The notes: generated from the sequence alone by a model not told the origin. A stretch of 64,000 bases of DNA from Bovifimicola ammoniilytica (GCF_025567085.1 NZ_JAOQJN010000011.1:12560-76559); one strand, 5' to 3'; positions 35,324 through 45,115 are shown, counted from the stretch's first letter. Program-made: numbers and translations.

Positions 35324-35518
35324 CTATAAAGAAAATAATGATTTAATAGTTTCAAACAACTCGTATATATATGGCACAATCCAATATAGAACTAATATAA
35401 GTCCCGCAAGACTTGTTAAAAATGCGTGTTCCTCTCTTCCACTATGCTTTAATATCTGACTTATAACTGAAACTAATATACCAACTGCCGCTATCTTAAA
35501 TATAATATTTACATCCAT
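35324..35518 (-). CDS. spoIIIAC: Stage III sporulation protein SpoIIIAC
   Basis: A 64-residue protein with two hydrophobic helices, IIFKIAAVGILVSVISQILK and HAFLTSLAGLILVLYWIVPY, exactly the SpoIIIAC layout. I start at MDVNIIFK because GAGGAG is four to five bases upstream; four further upstream codons overlap that site. Confidence 0.94.
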   Translation of the reverse strand: MDVNIIFKIAAVGILVSVISQILKHSGREEHAFLTSLAGLILVLYWIVPYIYELFETIKSLFSL

Positions 35519-35535
35519 ATTACTCCTCATTTCAT

Positions 35536-36054
35536 TTACACTATGATTAAGACAACTAAAATACCACCCATAATTCCAAGTGTTCTATATAATTTACAAT
35601 TATCTCTACATCTTTTATTATTATCTTCTATGTCGGTATCTAACTGTTCTATCATAAGATTAAAATATGATATCTGCATTTCCTTATCCAGAAATCCAAG
35701 TGTATTGCCCAAATCCTTTAATTTTTCTATATGTTTCTTACTAAGCATGAGTTTACTAAGTTCTTTATCTACTCCCTCATTCCATATATCGGCAACCGTT
35801 TTACCCTGATATTTATCTAGATTATCAGCTACATAGAGCAGGAATTTTTCAAACACCTTGTCAGATTTTTTTAAAATATTTCTAAGTGCCTGTGGCATAA
35901 CTGTATTATTGTATCTTATTTCTCCACGTAGAATAATGAGTAACTCTTTTAATTTTTTAAGCTGGACATTCTGAAGTATCAGATTCTCACTTGCTTTAAA
36001 ACCAATTCCTGTTCCGGATATAATCACTAAAACCGCTCCAATAAATTTAAACAT
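35536..36054 (-). CDS. spoIIIAB: Stage III sporulation protein SpoIIIAB
   Basis: About 172 residues with an N-terminal hydrophobic helix (FKFIGAVLVIISGTGIGF), a long helical region with LKKLKELLIILRGEIRYNNT, and a C-terminal membrane helix (LGIMGGILVVLIIV). This matches the GspF-like SpoIIIAB family. The start at 36054 has GGAGG seven bases upstream; ATG codons at 36060 and 36075 overlap or precede that site. Confidence 0.93.
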   Translation of the reverse strand: MFKFIGAVLVIISGTGIGFKASENLILQNVQLKKLKELLIILRGEIRYNNTVMPQALRNILKKSDKVFEKFLLYVADNLDKYQGKTVADIWNEGVDKELSKLMLSKKHIEKLKDLGNTLGFLDKEMQISYFNLMIEQLDTDIEDNNKRCRDNCKLYRTLGIMGGILVVLIIV

Positions 36055-36078
36055 TTCCATTCCTCCATCTCTCAATTT

Positions 36079-37011
36079 CTACAAATCATTCTCTACTAAT
36101 TTATATCTTTCTGCTTTATTACATTTATTAATAAATATATATTTCTGGAATATTTTTTCCTTAATCATATCTCCAAGAACAGGTTTACTTCTTACATCTT
36201 CTAAATCATCACCATGGACTGTACATATGAATCTGCAGCCACAATTTATCCCCTGCCTTATTGCCTTAATATCTTCTTTAGAACCTATCTCATCAACCGC
36301 AATAACCTTAGGCGACATCGTTCTTATAAGCATCATTATTCCTGCCACCTTTGGTATTCCATCAATTACATCAGTTCTTATTCCTACATCATTCTGTGGT
36401 ATTCCAAGATAACAGGCCGCTATCTCGCTTCTTTCATCAGCAATTCCAATATTTAATCCTCTGTAATAACCATTATAACCATTACTTATATTTCTTACCA
36501 TGTCTCTTAATAATGTGGTCTTGCCCCGGCCAGGCGGTGAAATTATTAATGTATTATAGATACTATCTCTATCTTTATAGATTTTTGGAATTAATCTGTC
36601 AGAACAGCCAATCATTTCATGAGCAATTCTTATATTAATAAACGAAATATAACGTAATGTTTTTACTCTATTATTTTCAATTATTGCCTTGCCACAGATT
36701 CCAATACGATGTCCGCCTGCAACTGTTATGTAACCTTGTTTTATTTCCTCTTCATACGCATAAATTGAATAATTACTAATATATTCCATCGTCTCCCTGA
36801 TTTCATTAACTGTAACTATATAAGCATTTTCATAAGTCAACGTAATCTCTCCGTCAGGATTAACAAATCTCTCCATATTATCAATAATAACCATTAGTGG
36901 TTGTCCTGCCCTGAGTCTTATTTCATTAATTCTGTCTGCCTTATTTATTACATTACATAATATTTTCCGTAAATTAATTGAAAATATTCTTTCTATCCCT
37001 GTGACACTCAA
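36079..37011 (-). CDS. spoIIIAA: Stage III sporulation protein SpoIIIAA (ATPase)
   Basis: About 310 residues, the cytoplasmic secretion-type ATPase of the SpoIIIA channel. Walker A is LIISPPGRGKTTLLRDMVRN near residue 165 and Walker B is KVIAVDEIGSKEDI near 245. The upstream domain has RLRAGQPLMV and YSIYAYEEEIKQGYITV. Two starts are possible: GTG at 37020 practically touches GGAGGA, whereas TTG at 37011 has a nine-base gap, so I prefer TTG. It is the first gene of spoIIIAA-AH, expected to be under sigma-E. Confidence 0.94.
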   Translation of the reverse strand: MSVTGIERIFSINLRKILCNVINKADRINEIRLRAGQPLMVIIDNMERFVNPDGEITLTYENAYIVTVNEIRETMEYISNYSIYAYEEEIKQGYITVAGGHRIGICGKAIIENNRVKTLRYISFINIRIAHEMIGCSDRLIPKIYKDRDSIYNTLIISPPGRGKTTLLRDMVRNISNGYNGYYRGLNIGIADERSEIAACYLGIPQNDVGIRTDVIDGIPKVAGIMMLIRTMSPKVIAVDEIGSKEDIKAIRQGINCGCRFICTVHGDDLEDVRSKPVLGDMIKEKIFQKYIFINKCNKAERYKLVENDL

Positions 37012-37050
37012 ACCTTTCACTCCTCCATCTGAACCTTTGTCCTTTTCATA

Positions 37051-37068
37051 ATATATGTATACATATAT
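37051..37068 (-). promoter_or_regulatory. 18-bp palindrome in the spoIIIA upstream region
   Basis: ATATATGTATACATATAT is perfectly palindromic and lies about 40 bases before spoIIIAA. The minus-strand CATATATT in it resembles a sigma-E -10 (CATACAAT-like). It may be part of the sporulation promoter or a regulator site; AT-rich chance cannot be excluded. Confidence 0.3.
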
Positions 37069-37079
37069 GCTTTAATTAC

Positions 37080-37160
37080 ACAAAAAAAGAAAAACCCTGA
37101 ATATTCATATGACAACATCTGTTAATCAAACAATGTCAAATGTCTTAATCTGGGTTTTTC
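37080..37160 (-). terminator. Terminator of the first ABC importer operon
   Basis: On the minus strand GAAAAACCC (37160-37152) pairs with GGGTTTTTC (37097-37089), with further internal pairing (TGACAT / ATGTTGTCA) in the 54-base loop. A T-rich run follows. It lies 60 bases after the ATPase stop and before spoIIIAA. Confidence 0.65.
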
Positions 37161-37219
37161 TATATTAAAATCACATATTTTCTCAAATGTATAAGAGCAT
37201 CAAAAGTCCCTAAAAGTTT

Positions 37220-38017
37220 CTAATCAGCTAACATCATTCTGTCATTTGCGAATTCTCCACCGCTGACATCTTCGAATTTCTTAAGCAAATCAGACACATG
37301 AAGATTCTTCTTTTCATCTCCGGCAACATCATAGATTATTTTACCCTCATGCATCATAATAAGTCTGTTACCCATTTTGATTGCATCTTTCATATTATGT
37401 GTAACCATCATTGCTGTAAGATTTTTAGCCGTTACTATTTCTTCTGTTAATTCTAATACCTTTTTTGCTGTCTTTGGATCAAGTGCAGCTGTATGCTCAT
37501 CTAAAAGTAATATTTTTGGTTCCTGCAAAGTAGCCATTAAAAGTGTAAGAGCCTGTCTCTGTCCACCGGATAACAAGCCAACTTTAGATGTCATTCTGTC
37601 TTCAAGTCCAAGTCCTAAAGTCTTTAACTGTTCATGGAATAATTCTTTTTCTTTCTTAGTAATTCCCCATGAAAGTCCTCTTTTCTTACCACGTCTATAA
37701 GCAAGTGCCATATTTTCTTCTATCTCCATTCCAGCTGCAGTACCTTTCATAGGATCCTGGAATACTCGTCCTAAATATTTAGCTCTGGCATATTCTGGTT
37801 TTGTAGATATATTATCACCATCAAGGATTATTGTACCTGAATCAATAGGATATACACCTGCTATCATATTAAGTGTAGTAGATTTTCCAGCTCCATTTCC
37901 ACCTATTATAGTAACAAAATCGCCTTTATTAAGCTGAAGATTAACGCCACATAATGCTTTCTTTTCATTAACCGTTCCACGATTAAATGTTTTTCTTACA
38001 TTTTTTAATTCTAACAT
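37220..38017 (-). CDS. ABC transporter ATP-binding protein, importer 1
   Basis: A 265-residue ABC ATPase: Walker A GGNGAGKSTTLNMIAG near residue 38, Q-loop FQDPMKGTAAG near 87, signature LLSGGQRQALTLL near 148, Walker B ILLLDEHTAALDPK near 170, and the H-loop in MMVTHNMKDAIKMG. It is the third gene of a binding protein-permease-ATPase operon of the TrpXYZ-like type and overlaps the permease stop by one base. About half its residues match the second copy (50434-51207) by eye. Confidence 0.93.
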   Translation of the reverse strand: MLELKNVRKTFNRGTVNEKKALCGVNLQLNKGDFVTIIGGNGAGKSTTLNMIAGVYPIDSGTIILDGDNISTKPEYARAKYLGRVFQDPMKGTAAGMEIEENMALAYRRGKKRGLSWGITKKEKELFHEQLKTLGLGLEDRMTSKVGLLSGGQRQALTLLMATLQEPKILLLDEHTAALDPKTAKKVLELTEEIVTAKNLTAMMVTHNMKDAIKMGNRLIMMHEGKIIYDVAGDEKKNLHVSDLLKKFEDVSGGEFANDRMMLAD

Positions 38018-38964
38018 TATTTCGAAGCCTCCTCTTCATCCTCAAAGCCAGGGTTGTACTGACTTCTTATTTTAATCTTTTCTACCACAATAGGAACCGA
38101 TAAAGCAATTGCAATTATAACAGCTGAAATCAGTTTCATGTAGTTCGCATCAAGATTCAACTCAAGAACTATAGCTCTGATTACAAAATACACTGCTGAA
38201 CCTACTACTACCGAACATAACTTTCCGCCGAAAGATTTAAGCCAGCCAAGTAATACTTCACCGATAACGATTGCTGCAAGACCTATAACGATTGCACCTG
38301 TACCCATATTTATATCACCATATTTCTGGCTCTGTGCAACCATACCACCTGCAAGTCCAACAAGACCATTGCTAATCATAAGTGATAATAATTTAGTAAA
38401 TTTAACATTGACACCTAATGCTCTAATCATATCTTCATTATTGCCTGTAGCACGTATTGCACTTCCAAGCTCTGTTCCAAAGAACCAATATAAGAAAATA
38501 ATTAACACAATTACAATCACTAATCCGACAATTAATGTTGCTGTCGACTGGTCTATACCAAATTTCTCAGAAACAAGAAGAAAAATTGATTTAATCTTTT
38601 TCTTATCTGCTGTTTTCATAAGTGGTGTATTAGCTCTGCCCATTATCTTTAAGTTAATAGGCCATATACTAATCTGTGTAAGTATTCCTGCAAGAATGGC
38701 AGGTATCTCAAATACCGTATGCAATATACCTGTAACGGCTCCTGCTAAAAGTCCTGCAAGAAAGCCAATAAATAATGCAAGTACAGGATTCATACCATTG
38801 TACATAAGTGCCGCACATGTACAACCACCAAGAGAAAAACTTCCATCTACTGTTAAATCTGCTATATCTAATATTTTAAATGTTATGTATACACCAAGTA
38901 CCATTACTGCCCATAGAATACCCTGGGAAATGGCATCTGGCATTGCACCTGCAAAGAAACTCAT
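38017..38964 (-). CDS. ABC transporter permease, importer 1
   Basis: A 315-residue permease with about eight or nine hydrophobic segments, including LWAVMVLGVYITFKILDIAD and LTVDGSFSLGGCTCAALMYN at the N-terminus. The pattern DLTVDGSF.LGG is shared with the second permease (DLSVDSTFPLGAA). It is of the branched-chain-type permease fold used by TrpY-like proteins. It lies between the binding protein and the ATPase. Confidence 0.92.
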   Translation of the reverse strand: MSFFAGAMPDAISQGILWAVMVLGVYITFKILDIADLTVDGSFSLGGCTCAALMYNGMNPVLALFIGFLAGLLAGAVTGILHTVFEIPAILAGILTQISIWPINLKIMGRANTPLMKTADKKKIKSIFLLVSEKFGIDQSTATLIVGLVIVIVLIIFLYWFFGTELGSAIRATGNNEDMIRALGVNVKFTKLLSLMISNGLVGLAGGMVAQSQKYGDINMGTGAIVIGLAAIVIGEVLLGWLKSFGGKLCSVVVGSAVYFVIRAIVLELNLDANYMKLISAVIIAIALSVPIVVEKIKIRSQYNPGFEDEEEASK

Positions 38965-38996
38965 TTGTATTTTTCCTCCAAATTTTATTAGCTATA

Positions 38997-39968
38997 TTAT
39001 TTTCCAATATCTAAGCCTGAAACATCAATTCCTAATTCCTTAGCTATCTCTTCATTAACCTGTAATTCACATTTAGCTGCATCAAGATATTCTATCGGCA
39101 TATCTTCAGGTGATGCTTCCCCTTTAAGAATCTTAGCTGCCATCTTAGCTGTCTTCTTACCTAAGTTATAATAATCAATACCATATGTTGCAAGACCACC
39201 ATTATCAACCATACCTGATTCACCAACAATACATGGAATCTTATTCTCTGTAGCAACCATTGAAACTGTTGACATACCAGCTGCAATCATATTATCTGTC
39301 GGAATATAGATAGCATCTACTTTTCCTACCATTGATTCTACGACTGTCTGAATCTCATTTGAGTTAGATACTGTATATACTTTATATGTCATACTATTTG
39401 CTTCGATTTCTTTCTTAGCAATTTCAGCCTGGAATAAGGAGTTATCTTCTGCTGAATTGTAGAGGATACCTACTGTCTTACAATCAGGAATTAACTGTTT
39501 TAATAATGAAATCTGTTCTTTAATAGGCGTTAAATCTGATGTGCCTGTAACATTTGTGCCCGGTTTATCGTTAGAATCTACAAGTCCAGCTTCAGCAGGA
39601 TCTGTAACTGCTGTAATGCAGATAGGAATATCTTCTGTCTTACCTGCTATTGCCTGTGCTGCAGGAGTTGCGATTGCTAAAACCAAATCTTTTTTATCAT
39701 TTACGAATTTTGATGCTATTGTATCACAAGCTGACTGATCACCCTGTGCATTCTGCTGATCTATTTTAGCATCAATACCTTCTTCTTTAAGCCCGTCACA
39801 GAAACCCTTGTTAGCTGCGTCTAATGCAACATGCTCTGTTAACTGTATAACCCCAACGTTATACTTTCCTTTTCCTGATCCCGAATCACTTGATGAACCG
39901 CAGCCTGCAAGCATACCTGCTACCATGGCTGATGTCATTGTCATAGCTATAATTTTCTTTAATTTCAT
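38997..39968 (-). CDS. ABC transporter substrate-binding lipoprotein, importer 1
   Basis: A 323-residue lipoprotein: signal peptide MKLKKIIAMTMTSAMVAG and lipobox LAGC with a Gly/Ser linker, then the two-lobe binding domain of the ABC_sub_bind family (GVIQLTEHVALDAANKGF, ATPAAQAIAG, ITAVTDPAEAGLV, GTSDLTPIKEQI). The family includes the tryptophan-binding TrpX. There is no T-box here, unlike the second copy, so the ligand is not indicated. The operon has its own promoter and a candidate operator. Confidence 0.92.
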   Translation of the reverse strand: MKLKKIIAMTMTSAMVAGMLAGCGSSSDSGSGKGKYNVGVIQLTEHVALDAANKGFCDGLKEEGIDAKIDQQNAQGDQSACDTIASKFVNDKKDLVLAIATPAAQAIAGKTEDIPICITAVTDPAEAGLVDSNDKPGTNVTGTSDLTPIKEQISLLKQLIPDCKTVGILYNSAEDNSLFQAEIAKKEIEANSMTYKVYTVSNSNEIQTVVESMVGKVDAIYIPTDNMIAAGMSTVSMVATENKIPCIVGESGMVDNGGLATYGIDYYNLGKKTAKMAAKILKGEASPEDMPIEYLDAAKCELQVNEEIAKELGIDVSGLDIGK

Positions 39969-40006
39969 ATTTTACCTCTTTCTTTTAACGCTTATAATAT
40001 TTTCGA

Positions 40007-40029
40007 TTACGAACGCGTTGTATTCGTAA
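40007..40029 (-). promoter_or_regulatory. Candidate operator in the leader of importer 1
   Basis: TTACGAA and TTCGTAA form a 7-bp inverted repeat around a 9-base centre containing an ACGCG core. It lies 35-60 bases downstream of the predicted transcription start and 40 bases before the lipoprotein start, a typical place for a repressor. No regulator gene lies nearby. Confidence 0.4.
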
Positions 40030-40066
40030 CACGTTAATGTATAAAAGTATCATAAAACACCTTATA

Positions 40067-40095
40067 ATTTTACAATGCTTTGTGCAAATAGTCAA
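40067..40095 (-). promoter_or_regulatory. Promoter of importer 1 operon
   Basis: On the minus strand TTGACT, 17 bases, TAAAAT lies about 100 bases upstream of the substrate-binding protein gene. Spacing and hexamers fit sigma-A well. Confidence 0.6.
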
Positions 40096-40168
40096 TATTT
40101 AAAAGGCATAGAGATTATTAACTTAGGAACTTAACACCTAAGATAAAACTTATCTTCTCAAAACGAAC

Positions 40169-41632
40169 TTATTCTGATGTATTTTTAGGCATAATTATAC
40201 AATCATCATCAATCGTACAATCAGGCGACAACTCTCTAAGATAGTCTAATACATCTGTCTTATTCTTCTCATCTTCTAAATACAATGTCTTATAATTACT
40301 CTGCATACAAGGAACGTATGTCATTGACTTTAAACCGCTAATATCAATTTTCAAATTAATCATTCCATTATATTTCGTCTCACCATTAAACCAGAAATCA
40401 CCAAGACTATATACAACTGGCTTACCATCTATATATTCCATTCCCTGAAGAACATGAGGGTGTCCTCCTATTATGGCATCTACTCCCGAAGCAATCATCT
40501 TCTGTGCAATCTCATGCTGGTATGCTTCGAAGTATTTACTGTCCTCCGTTCCCCAATGTATGTATGCTATAAGATAATCACATTGTTTGTCTGCACTTGC
40601 AATTACTTCATTTAATCTTGTATCATCATACATAAGAAAAATACCTGCTGAATCTTCTTTAGCTCCCGGTGTATATCTTACCTTTTCTGCACGACTTGCT
40701 GATACGAACCCAATCTTAATACCATTTACCACGTAATATACTACTTTCTCGGCTTCATTCGAATTTCTTCCACCTCCAACTGTTGTTATTCCTGCATTTC
40801 TAATTATATCAATTGTATCTTCAAATGCTTCATGTCCGAAATCGTATACATGATTATTAGCAAGTGATACTATATCAGCTCCCAATTCATTAAGGATTTT
40901 AACTCTTTCAGGTTTCGCCCTGAATGTGTACATTTTCCCAGGTATTGCACTTCCCCTGTCACTTATGGAGAACTCATTATTAAGCATAAATATATCCGCC
41001 TCGTTACATTGTTCTATTATCTTCTCACTTATGCAATCCTTTAGTCCTGAAGTGGTATCATAATAATCTAATACAAAACCATCTTCCGCAAGGCATATAT
41101 CTCCTGCAAATAACAGACTGACTTCATCCGTCTTTTTTGCATCCTTATGTATATCTTCTTTATCTTCAAGAAATTCATCACATAAAACAAACAGGGATTT
41201 CCCTGTCTGAATATAAAAATCCCTGTTTATATTGTTACCACTTAAACCCAGTTCACTTACAACCTTTAAACTGTACTGTTTAGTAAACCATTCCACGAAA
41301 TCTTTTGTTGATTTATCCGATTGTTTTATTTCCAGATATTGTTTTACTATATCTAACTTATCTATAAGTTTATTTTTTGAATTATCTAATGTTGTTACTT
41401 TAAAATCATTTGCATCTTCCTTACCATCCTTAGATATTTCTATATTATTTTCAGTACTGTCTCCAGATGATTCATCAGCATTTTCTTTTATTGCATTCTC
41501 ATCATTTGATGTAATACAATAAGTATTAACCTGGATACTTATTGTATTGAGTTTATCATTAAATATACCTAATATTGAAATAAGAAAAATAACTATTATA
41601 GATACAATACTAATTGCTTTCCTGTTGTTCAT
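40169..41632 (-). CDS. CapA-like metallophosphatase-fold protein
   Basis: A 487-residue protein with an N-terminal membrane anchor (about 8-26), a Ser/Asp/Asn-rich stalk, and a CapA domain from about residue 175. The domain has LLFAGDICLAED, MLNNEFSISDRG, LANNHVYDFGHEA, YIHWGTEDS, GGHPHVLQGMEYIDGKPVVY and SLGDFWFNGE. Family members include the poly-gamma-glutamate capsule protein CapA; other capsule genes are absent here. Its start overlaps the end of the large GGDEF gene by 23 bases, so the two are co-expressed. Confidence 0.9.
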   Translation of the reverse strand: MNNRKAISIVSIIVIFLISILGIFNDKLNTISIQVNTYCITSNDENAIKENADESSGDSTENNIEISKDGKEDANDFKVTTLDNSKNKLIDKLDIVKQYLEIKQSDKSTKDFVEWFTKQYSLKVVSELGLSGNNINRDFYIQTGKSLFVLCDEFLEDKEDIHKDAKKTDEVSLLFAGDICLAEDGFVLDYYDTTSGLKDCISEKIIEQCNEADIFMLNNEFSISDRGSAIPGKMYTFRAKPERVKILNELGADIVSLANNHVYDFGHEAFEDTIDIIRNAGITTVGGGRNSNEAEKVVYYVVNGIKIGFVSASRAEKVRYTPGAKEDSAGIFLMYDDTRLNEVIASADKQCDYLIAYIHWGTEDSKYFEAYQHEIAQKMIASGVDAIIGGHPHVLQGMEYIDGKPVVYSLGDFWFNGETKYNGMINLKIDISGLKSMTYVPCMQSNYKTLYLEDEKNKTDVLDYLRELSPDCTIDDDCIIMPKNTSE

Positions 41633-44600
41633 CTATATCCTCCCAGAATATGTAACTTCCTTTTCGATTTTTCTTCATAAAGTATAATGCCTTGTCTGCT
41701 TTCTGCAGTGTCTCCATAACACTTTCGTTACTTGCACTATATGATATAGCTATACCAATTGAACATGAAACCAATTTATTATGAGGAATATTTACATCTT
41801 GTTTTATATATTTACTAACAACATCAACAAATCCATCACTAATTTTGTTATATATGTCATCAGCCACCTTGAATACCTGTTCTTTAGAAACATTATTCAA
41901 TACAACAACAAACTCGTCTCCACCATATCTTACGGCATATCCGATTTTATTACTAACACTACTAAACACCTTAGCAAATTCTACCAATACCACGTCTCCG
42001 ACATCATGACCGAATGTATCATTATAGTATTTGAAATTATCAAGGTCAGCATATAGAATTGCAATAGAATTATTACAATTACTATGTTCATCTATCTTCT
42101 TAGCAAAACCCTGTCTGTTATATAGTCCGGTAAGCATATCTGTAATTGCTAAAGAGTTAAGTTTCTCATTAATTTCTATAATATTCTTTCTGGATTTAAT
42201 TCTTTCAATTCCACTTGATAGCTGTATTATAGCAGTTTTAATGATTACAAGATCATCATCTGATAAAAATATTCTGCTTCTTCTGAAATTCTTATGCATA
42301 TTAACTGTTGCTAAAAATACAGAATTAACTCCTTGTTCATCCATAACAGGAACTCCTACCAGAGTAACTATTTTATTCTTGCCAAATAATGATATAATTC
42401 TATTAAATTCTAAGAATGACTTATCTGTTCTGTTAACAATAAATGATCTCTTCATAAGATTCATAAAATCAAATATATCATTATATGAAGCTGATATATC
42501 TTTTCTTAACTCCTTGTATAATTCATCTACATCATCTTTTTTTCTCTCAAGCATAAGGATACTATCAAAATTAAAATTATTTTGTAGCGTTATCATTGTA
42601 TTCTCTATCAATGTACCTGTATCATTATCCTCTTTATTAAGCATCTCTTGAAGGAATGACAAAAATTTAATATCTTTCTTACGTTCTGATAACTGTTTCT
42701 CCTTACCTACATTATATGATAAGTCAATTAAAGACTCGAGTGGAACATTTAAAAGTCCCGAAGTAACAGGTCTTGAATTTATATTTTTGCCATCAATTAT
42801 ATACATAATGTTCTGCATCTTAACTACGTATCCATTTTCTCTACAATAGCTTAATCCATTTTCTAAAACTTCAGATGCTTTGGCTTCGTCACCACATTTT
42901 TTACAAAATCTGTAATATTCTGTGGTAAAGCTTGTAATAATATAGAACATAGCACCCTTGCATACTTCAAAATATGAGTCAGCTGCCTCAAAATATTCTC
43001 CCGCTTGCTCATAATCTCCATTATTAACATTTAAAATACCATTTATAAAATTGTAAATCATCAAATCTTCATGCCAATATGCATAATCTACCTCTTCTCC
43101 CTCATCAGGATATAGCAAGTGACTTATTCTAATCTCCATATTGCTAAGACATTTATATGCACGATATTCATTACCAACCATATAGTAAGAAAATGCCTGC
43201 AGACCATATAACTTAGACGCATTACATATCTGTATGGTTTCAATCTCAAGGTTGTCTAACATCTTAAATATTGTATCAAAATAATTGCATGCCGATATAA
43301 AATCCTGAACACAAATACAATTAATCGCCATATTATAAAGTGCTTCTGCAATTCCCTCTGCGTTCCTATTCTTAATCAGAATATCTATGGCATTACTGAA
43401 ATATTCATTAGCCTTTGTATGTTGTTCAGATATTATACTGTTATAACCCATTCCAAGATACAGGTTGGCTCTTCGTCTTAAGTCACCGTCAAGCATATTA
43501 ATCTTTAGCTTCTCATTATAGAATCTGCTGCCACATTTATGGTAACCTTTCTCTGAAAACAAAACTATATATTTCGTATAAGCAGATGTTAAAAAATTAT
43601 AGTTACCTAACATTTTACCTACAGCAATTCCATTCTTAAATGTCTCTGATTCCTTACAATTAATAAAATGTCTGATTGATTCATCATCATTATCATATCC
43701 AAAAATTGTATAATATGCGTAAGTATTAAGATAATTATATTTTTTAAGCTTTCTTAATATTTCTTCATTAACTCTTACCTTGCTGAAATCTACTGTGAAC
43801 ACATCTCTCCAACCACTAAATTGTGCAGCTTCCCTTATCATCTCTGCATTGAATTCCAGATTTTCATCACCTAACTTCTTAGAGATTGCTATACATCTGT
43901 CTGCATATTTATATGCTAAATCTGACTGTGTCATATTCATCTGAGCAAGTCCACATATATAATTATAGGTATAGCTCTCATATAAGTCAGTCTCCCCGTT
44001 ATAGAGTGGCAGCATCTTCTCACAATTAAGCATTGCAGAATTATTATCATCCTCTAAAACATTACAAAGTGACCTGATTACATAAAAATCAAACTTATCC
44101 TTATTCTCTATATTAAGTTTTTCTTCTGCAATCCTGCTATTTATTATTCCCATATAATGTTCAGCATCTTCTAATGCTAACATAAGGTAAAGGTTTCTTA
44201 ATTTAACCAGGTAGTCTCTAAAAAAACGTCTGTTTGGTATAAATGTCGAACGATAATTACCATAATCTAATTCTTTATCACTCTTCCACTCAAATATTAT
44301 ATTCATATCCTCTGCCTTATTAATCATCTTATTAAAGTATTCTTCAATATAAGAAAGTGGAGATTGTAATTCATTATATATAATCAGTAACTTTATATTA
44401 AGTCCTTCGATATTATTCATTAATTCATTAATAACTTTCATCGATGACTTTCCTGCATACTGGAATCGGTCAAGTACAATAAGTAATGGTGTTTTTAGTG
44501 ATATATAACTATAACATTTGATAATTGACTGTATGAATTTCTTCATCTCATAATGAACCTCTGATGTTATAATCTGTTCCGTTCTATGTGCCACGCCTGT

Positions 44601-44936
44601 TGAAAGGTAAGAAACAAATATCTCTTTATGGAGTGAATATACATCGCATCTGTCTATAAATTCACTTACGTTCATATCATTCGAAAAAAACTTCTGGTAA
44701 TAATATCGTATACCATTTATTAATGGTTCATAAGGTTCTTTAATGTCATTTTTAGAATATCTATGATATAAAAGACCTTTCTTATAGACATCACCAACAA
44801 TTTTCTCAATATCTTCAAGTCTCATATCCAACATATTATAATGTTTCACAAACATTATCTTCTCTGTTGACATATTATCATCAGTCACATATGAATAAAA
44901 TAAATTCTTAATATAATTTGTGTGATTCAAATTCAT
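41610..44936 (-). CDS. Large multidomain diguanylate cyclase
   Basis: A 1108-residue cytoplasmic protein. The N-terminal part (about 100-230) has a Walker B-like LKTPLLIVLDRFQYAGKSSM, suggesting a decayed STAND-type ATPase; I see no Walker A. Helical TPR-like repeats occupy about 300-740, followed by a coiled coil, a GAF-like region (about 790-930) and a C-terminal GGDEF domain. The latter carries DMLTGLYNRQG, LYADLDNFKYYNDTFGH and the intact RYGGDEFVVVLNN, so it is likely an active cyclic-di-GMP synthase. Immediately upstream of capA with overlapping ends, which links second messenger and surface functions. Confidence 0.88.
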   Translation of the reverse strand: MNLNHTNYIKNLFYSYVTDDNMSTEKIMFVKHYNMLDMRLEDIEKIVGDVYKKGLLYHRYSKNDIKEPYEPLINGIRYYYQKFFSNDMNVSEFIDRCDVYSLHKEIFVSYLSTGVAHRTEQIITSEVHYEMKKFIQSIIKCYSYISLKTPLLIVLDRFQYAGKSSMKVINELMNNIEGLNIKLLIIYNELQSPLSYIEEYFNKMINKAEDMNIIFEWKSDKELDYGNYRSTFIPNRRFFRDYLVKLRNLYLMLALEDAEHYMGIINSRIAEEKLNIENKDKFDFYVIRSLCNVLEDDNNSAMLNCEKMLPLYNGETDLYESYTYNYICGLAQMNMTQSDLAYKYADRCIAISKKLGDENLEFNAEMIREAAQFSGWRDVFTVDFSKVRVNEEILRKLKKYNYLNTYAYYTIFGYDNDDESIRHFINCKESETFKNGIAVGKMLGNYNFLTSAYTKYIVLFSEKGYHKCGSRFYNEKLKINMLDGDLRRRANLYLGMGYNSIISEQHTKANEYFSNAIDILIKNRNAEGIAEALYNMAINCICVQDFISACNYFDTIFKMLDNLEIETIQICNASKLYGLQAFSYYMVGNEYRAYKCLSNMEIRISHLLYPDEGEEVDYAYWHEDLMIYNFINGILNVNNGDYEQAGEYFEAADSYFEVCKGAMFYIITSFTTEYYRFCKKCGDEAKASEVLENGLSYCRENGYVVKMQNIMYIIDGKNINSRPVTSGLLNVPLESLIDLSYNVGKEKQLSERKKDIKFLSFLQEMLNKEDNDTGTLIENTMITLQNNFNFDSILMLERKKDDVDELYKELRKDISASYNDIFDFMNLMKRSFIVNRTDKSFLEFNRIISLFGKNKIVTLVGVPVMDEQGVNSVFLATVNMHKNFRRSRIFLSDDDLVIIKTAIIQLSSGIERIKSRKNIIEINEKLNSLAITDMLTGLYNRQGFAKKIDEHSNCNNSIAILYADLDNFKYYNDTFGHDVGDVVLVEFAKVFSSVSNKIGYAVRYGGDEFVVVLNNVSKEQVFKVADDIYNKISDGFVDVVSKYIKQDVNIPHNKLVSCSIGIAISYSASNESVMETLQKADKALYFMKKNRKGSYIFWEDIDEQQESN

Positions 44937-45065
44937 CCCTCACGGTCCATATAATGTATTTATCAAAAGTAGTAAATGCTACTATTATTTCTATTCTACT
45001 ATATTTTTAAAATATAATCAACTTATCTTTATTTCAAATCCAGGCATAAGTTTTAATATTTTTAT

Positions 45066-45115
45066 AACTATATGTTGTGGTTTCCTATTGACACCGCAAC
45101 TAAATGTTGTATAAT
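45066..45115 (+). promoter_or_regulatory. nrdD promoter with two NrdR-like boxes
   Basis: TTGACA (45088-45093), 16 bases, TATAAT (45110-45115) is a near-perfect sigma-A promoter. AACTATATGTTGT (45066-45078) and AACTAAATGTTGT (45098-45110) are direct copies 32 bases apart, the second inside the promoter spacer. The C.A..AT.T..G pattern and three-turn spacing are those of paired NrdR boxes, which repress ribonucleotide reductase genes. Confidence 0.7.
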
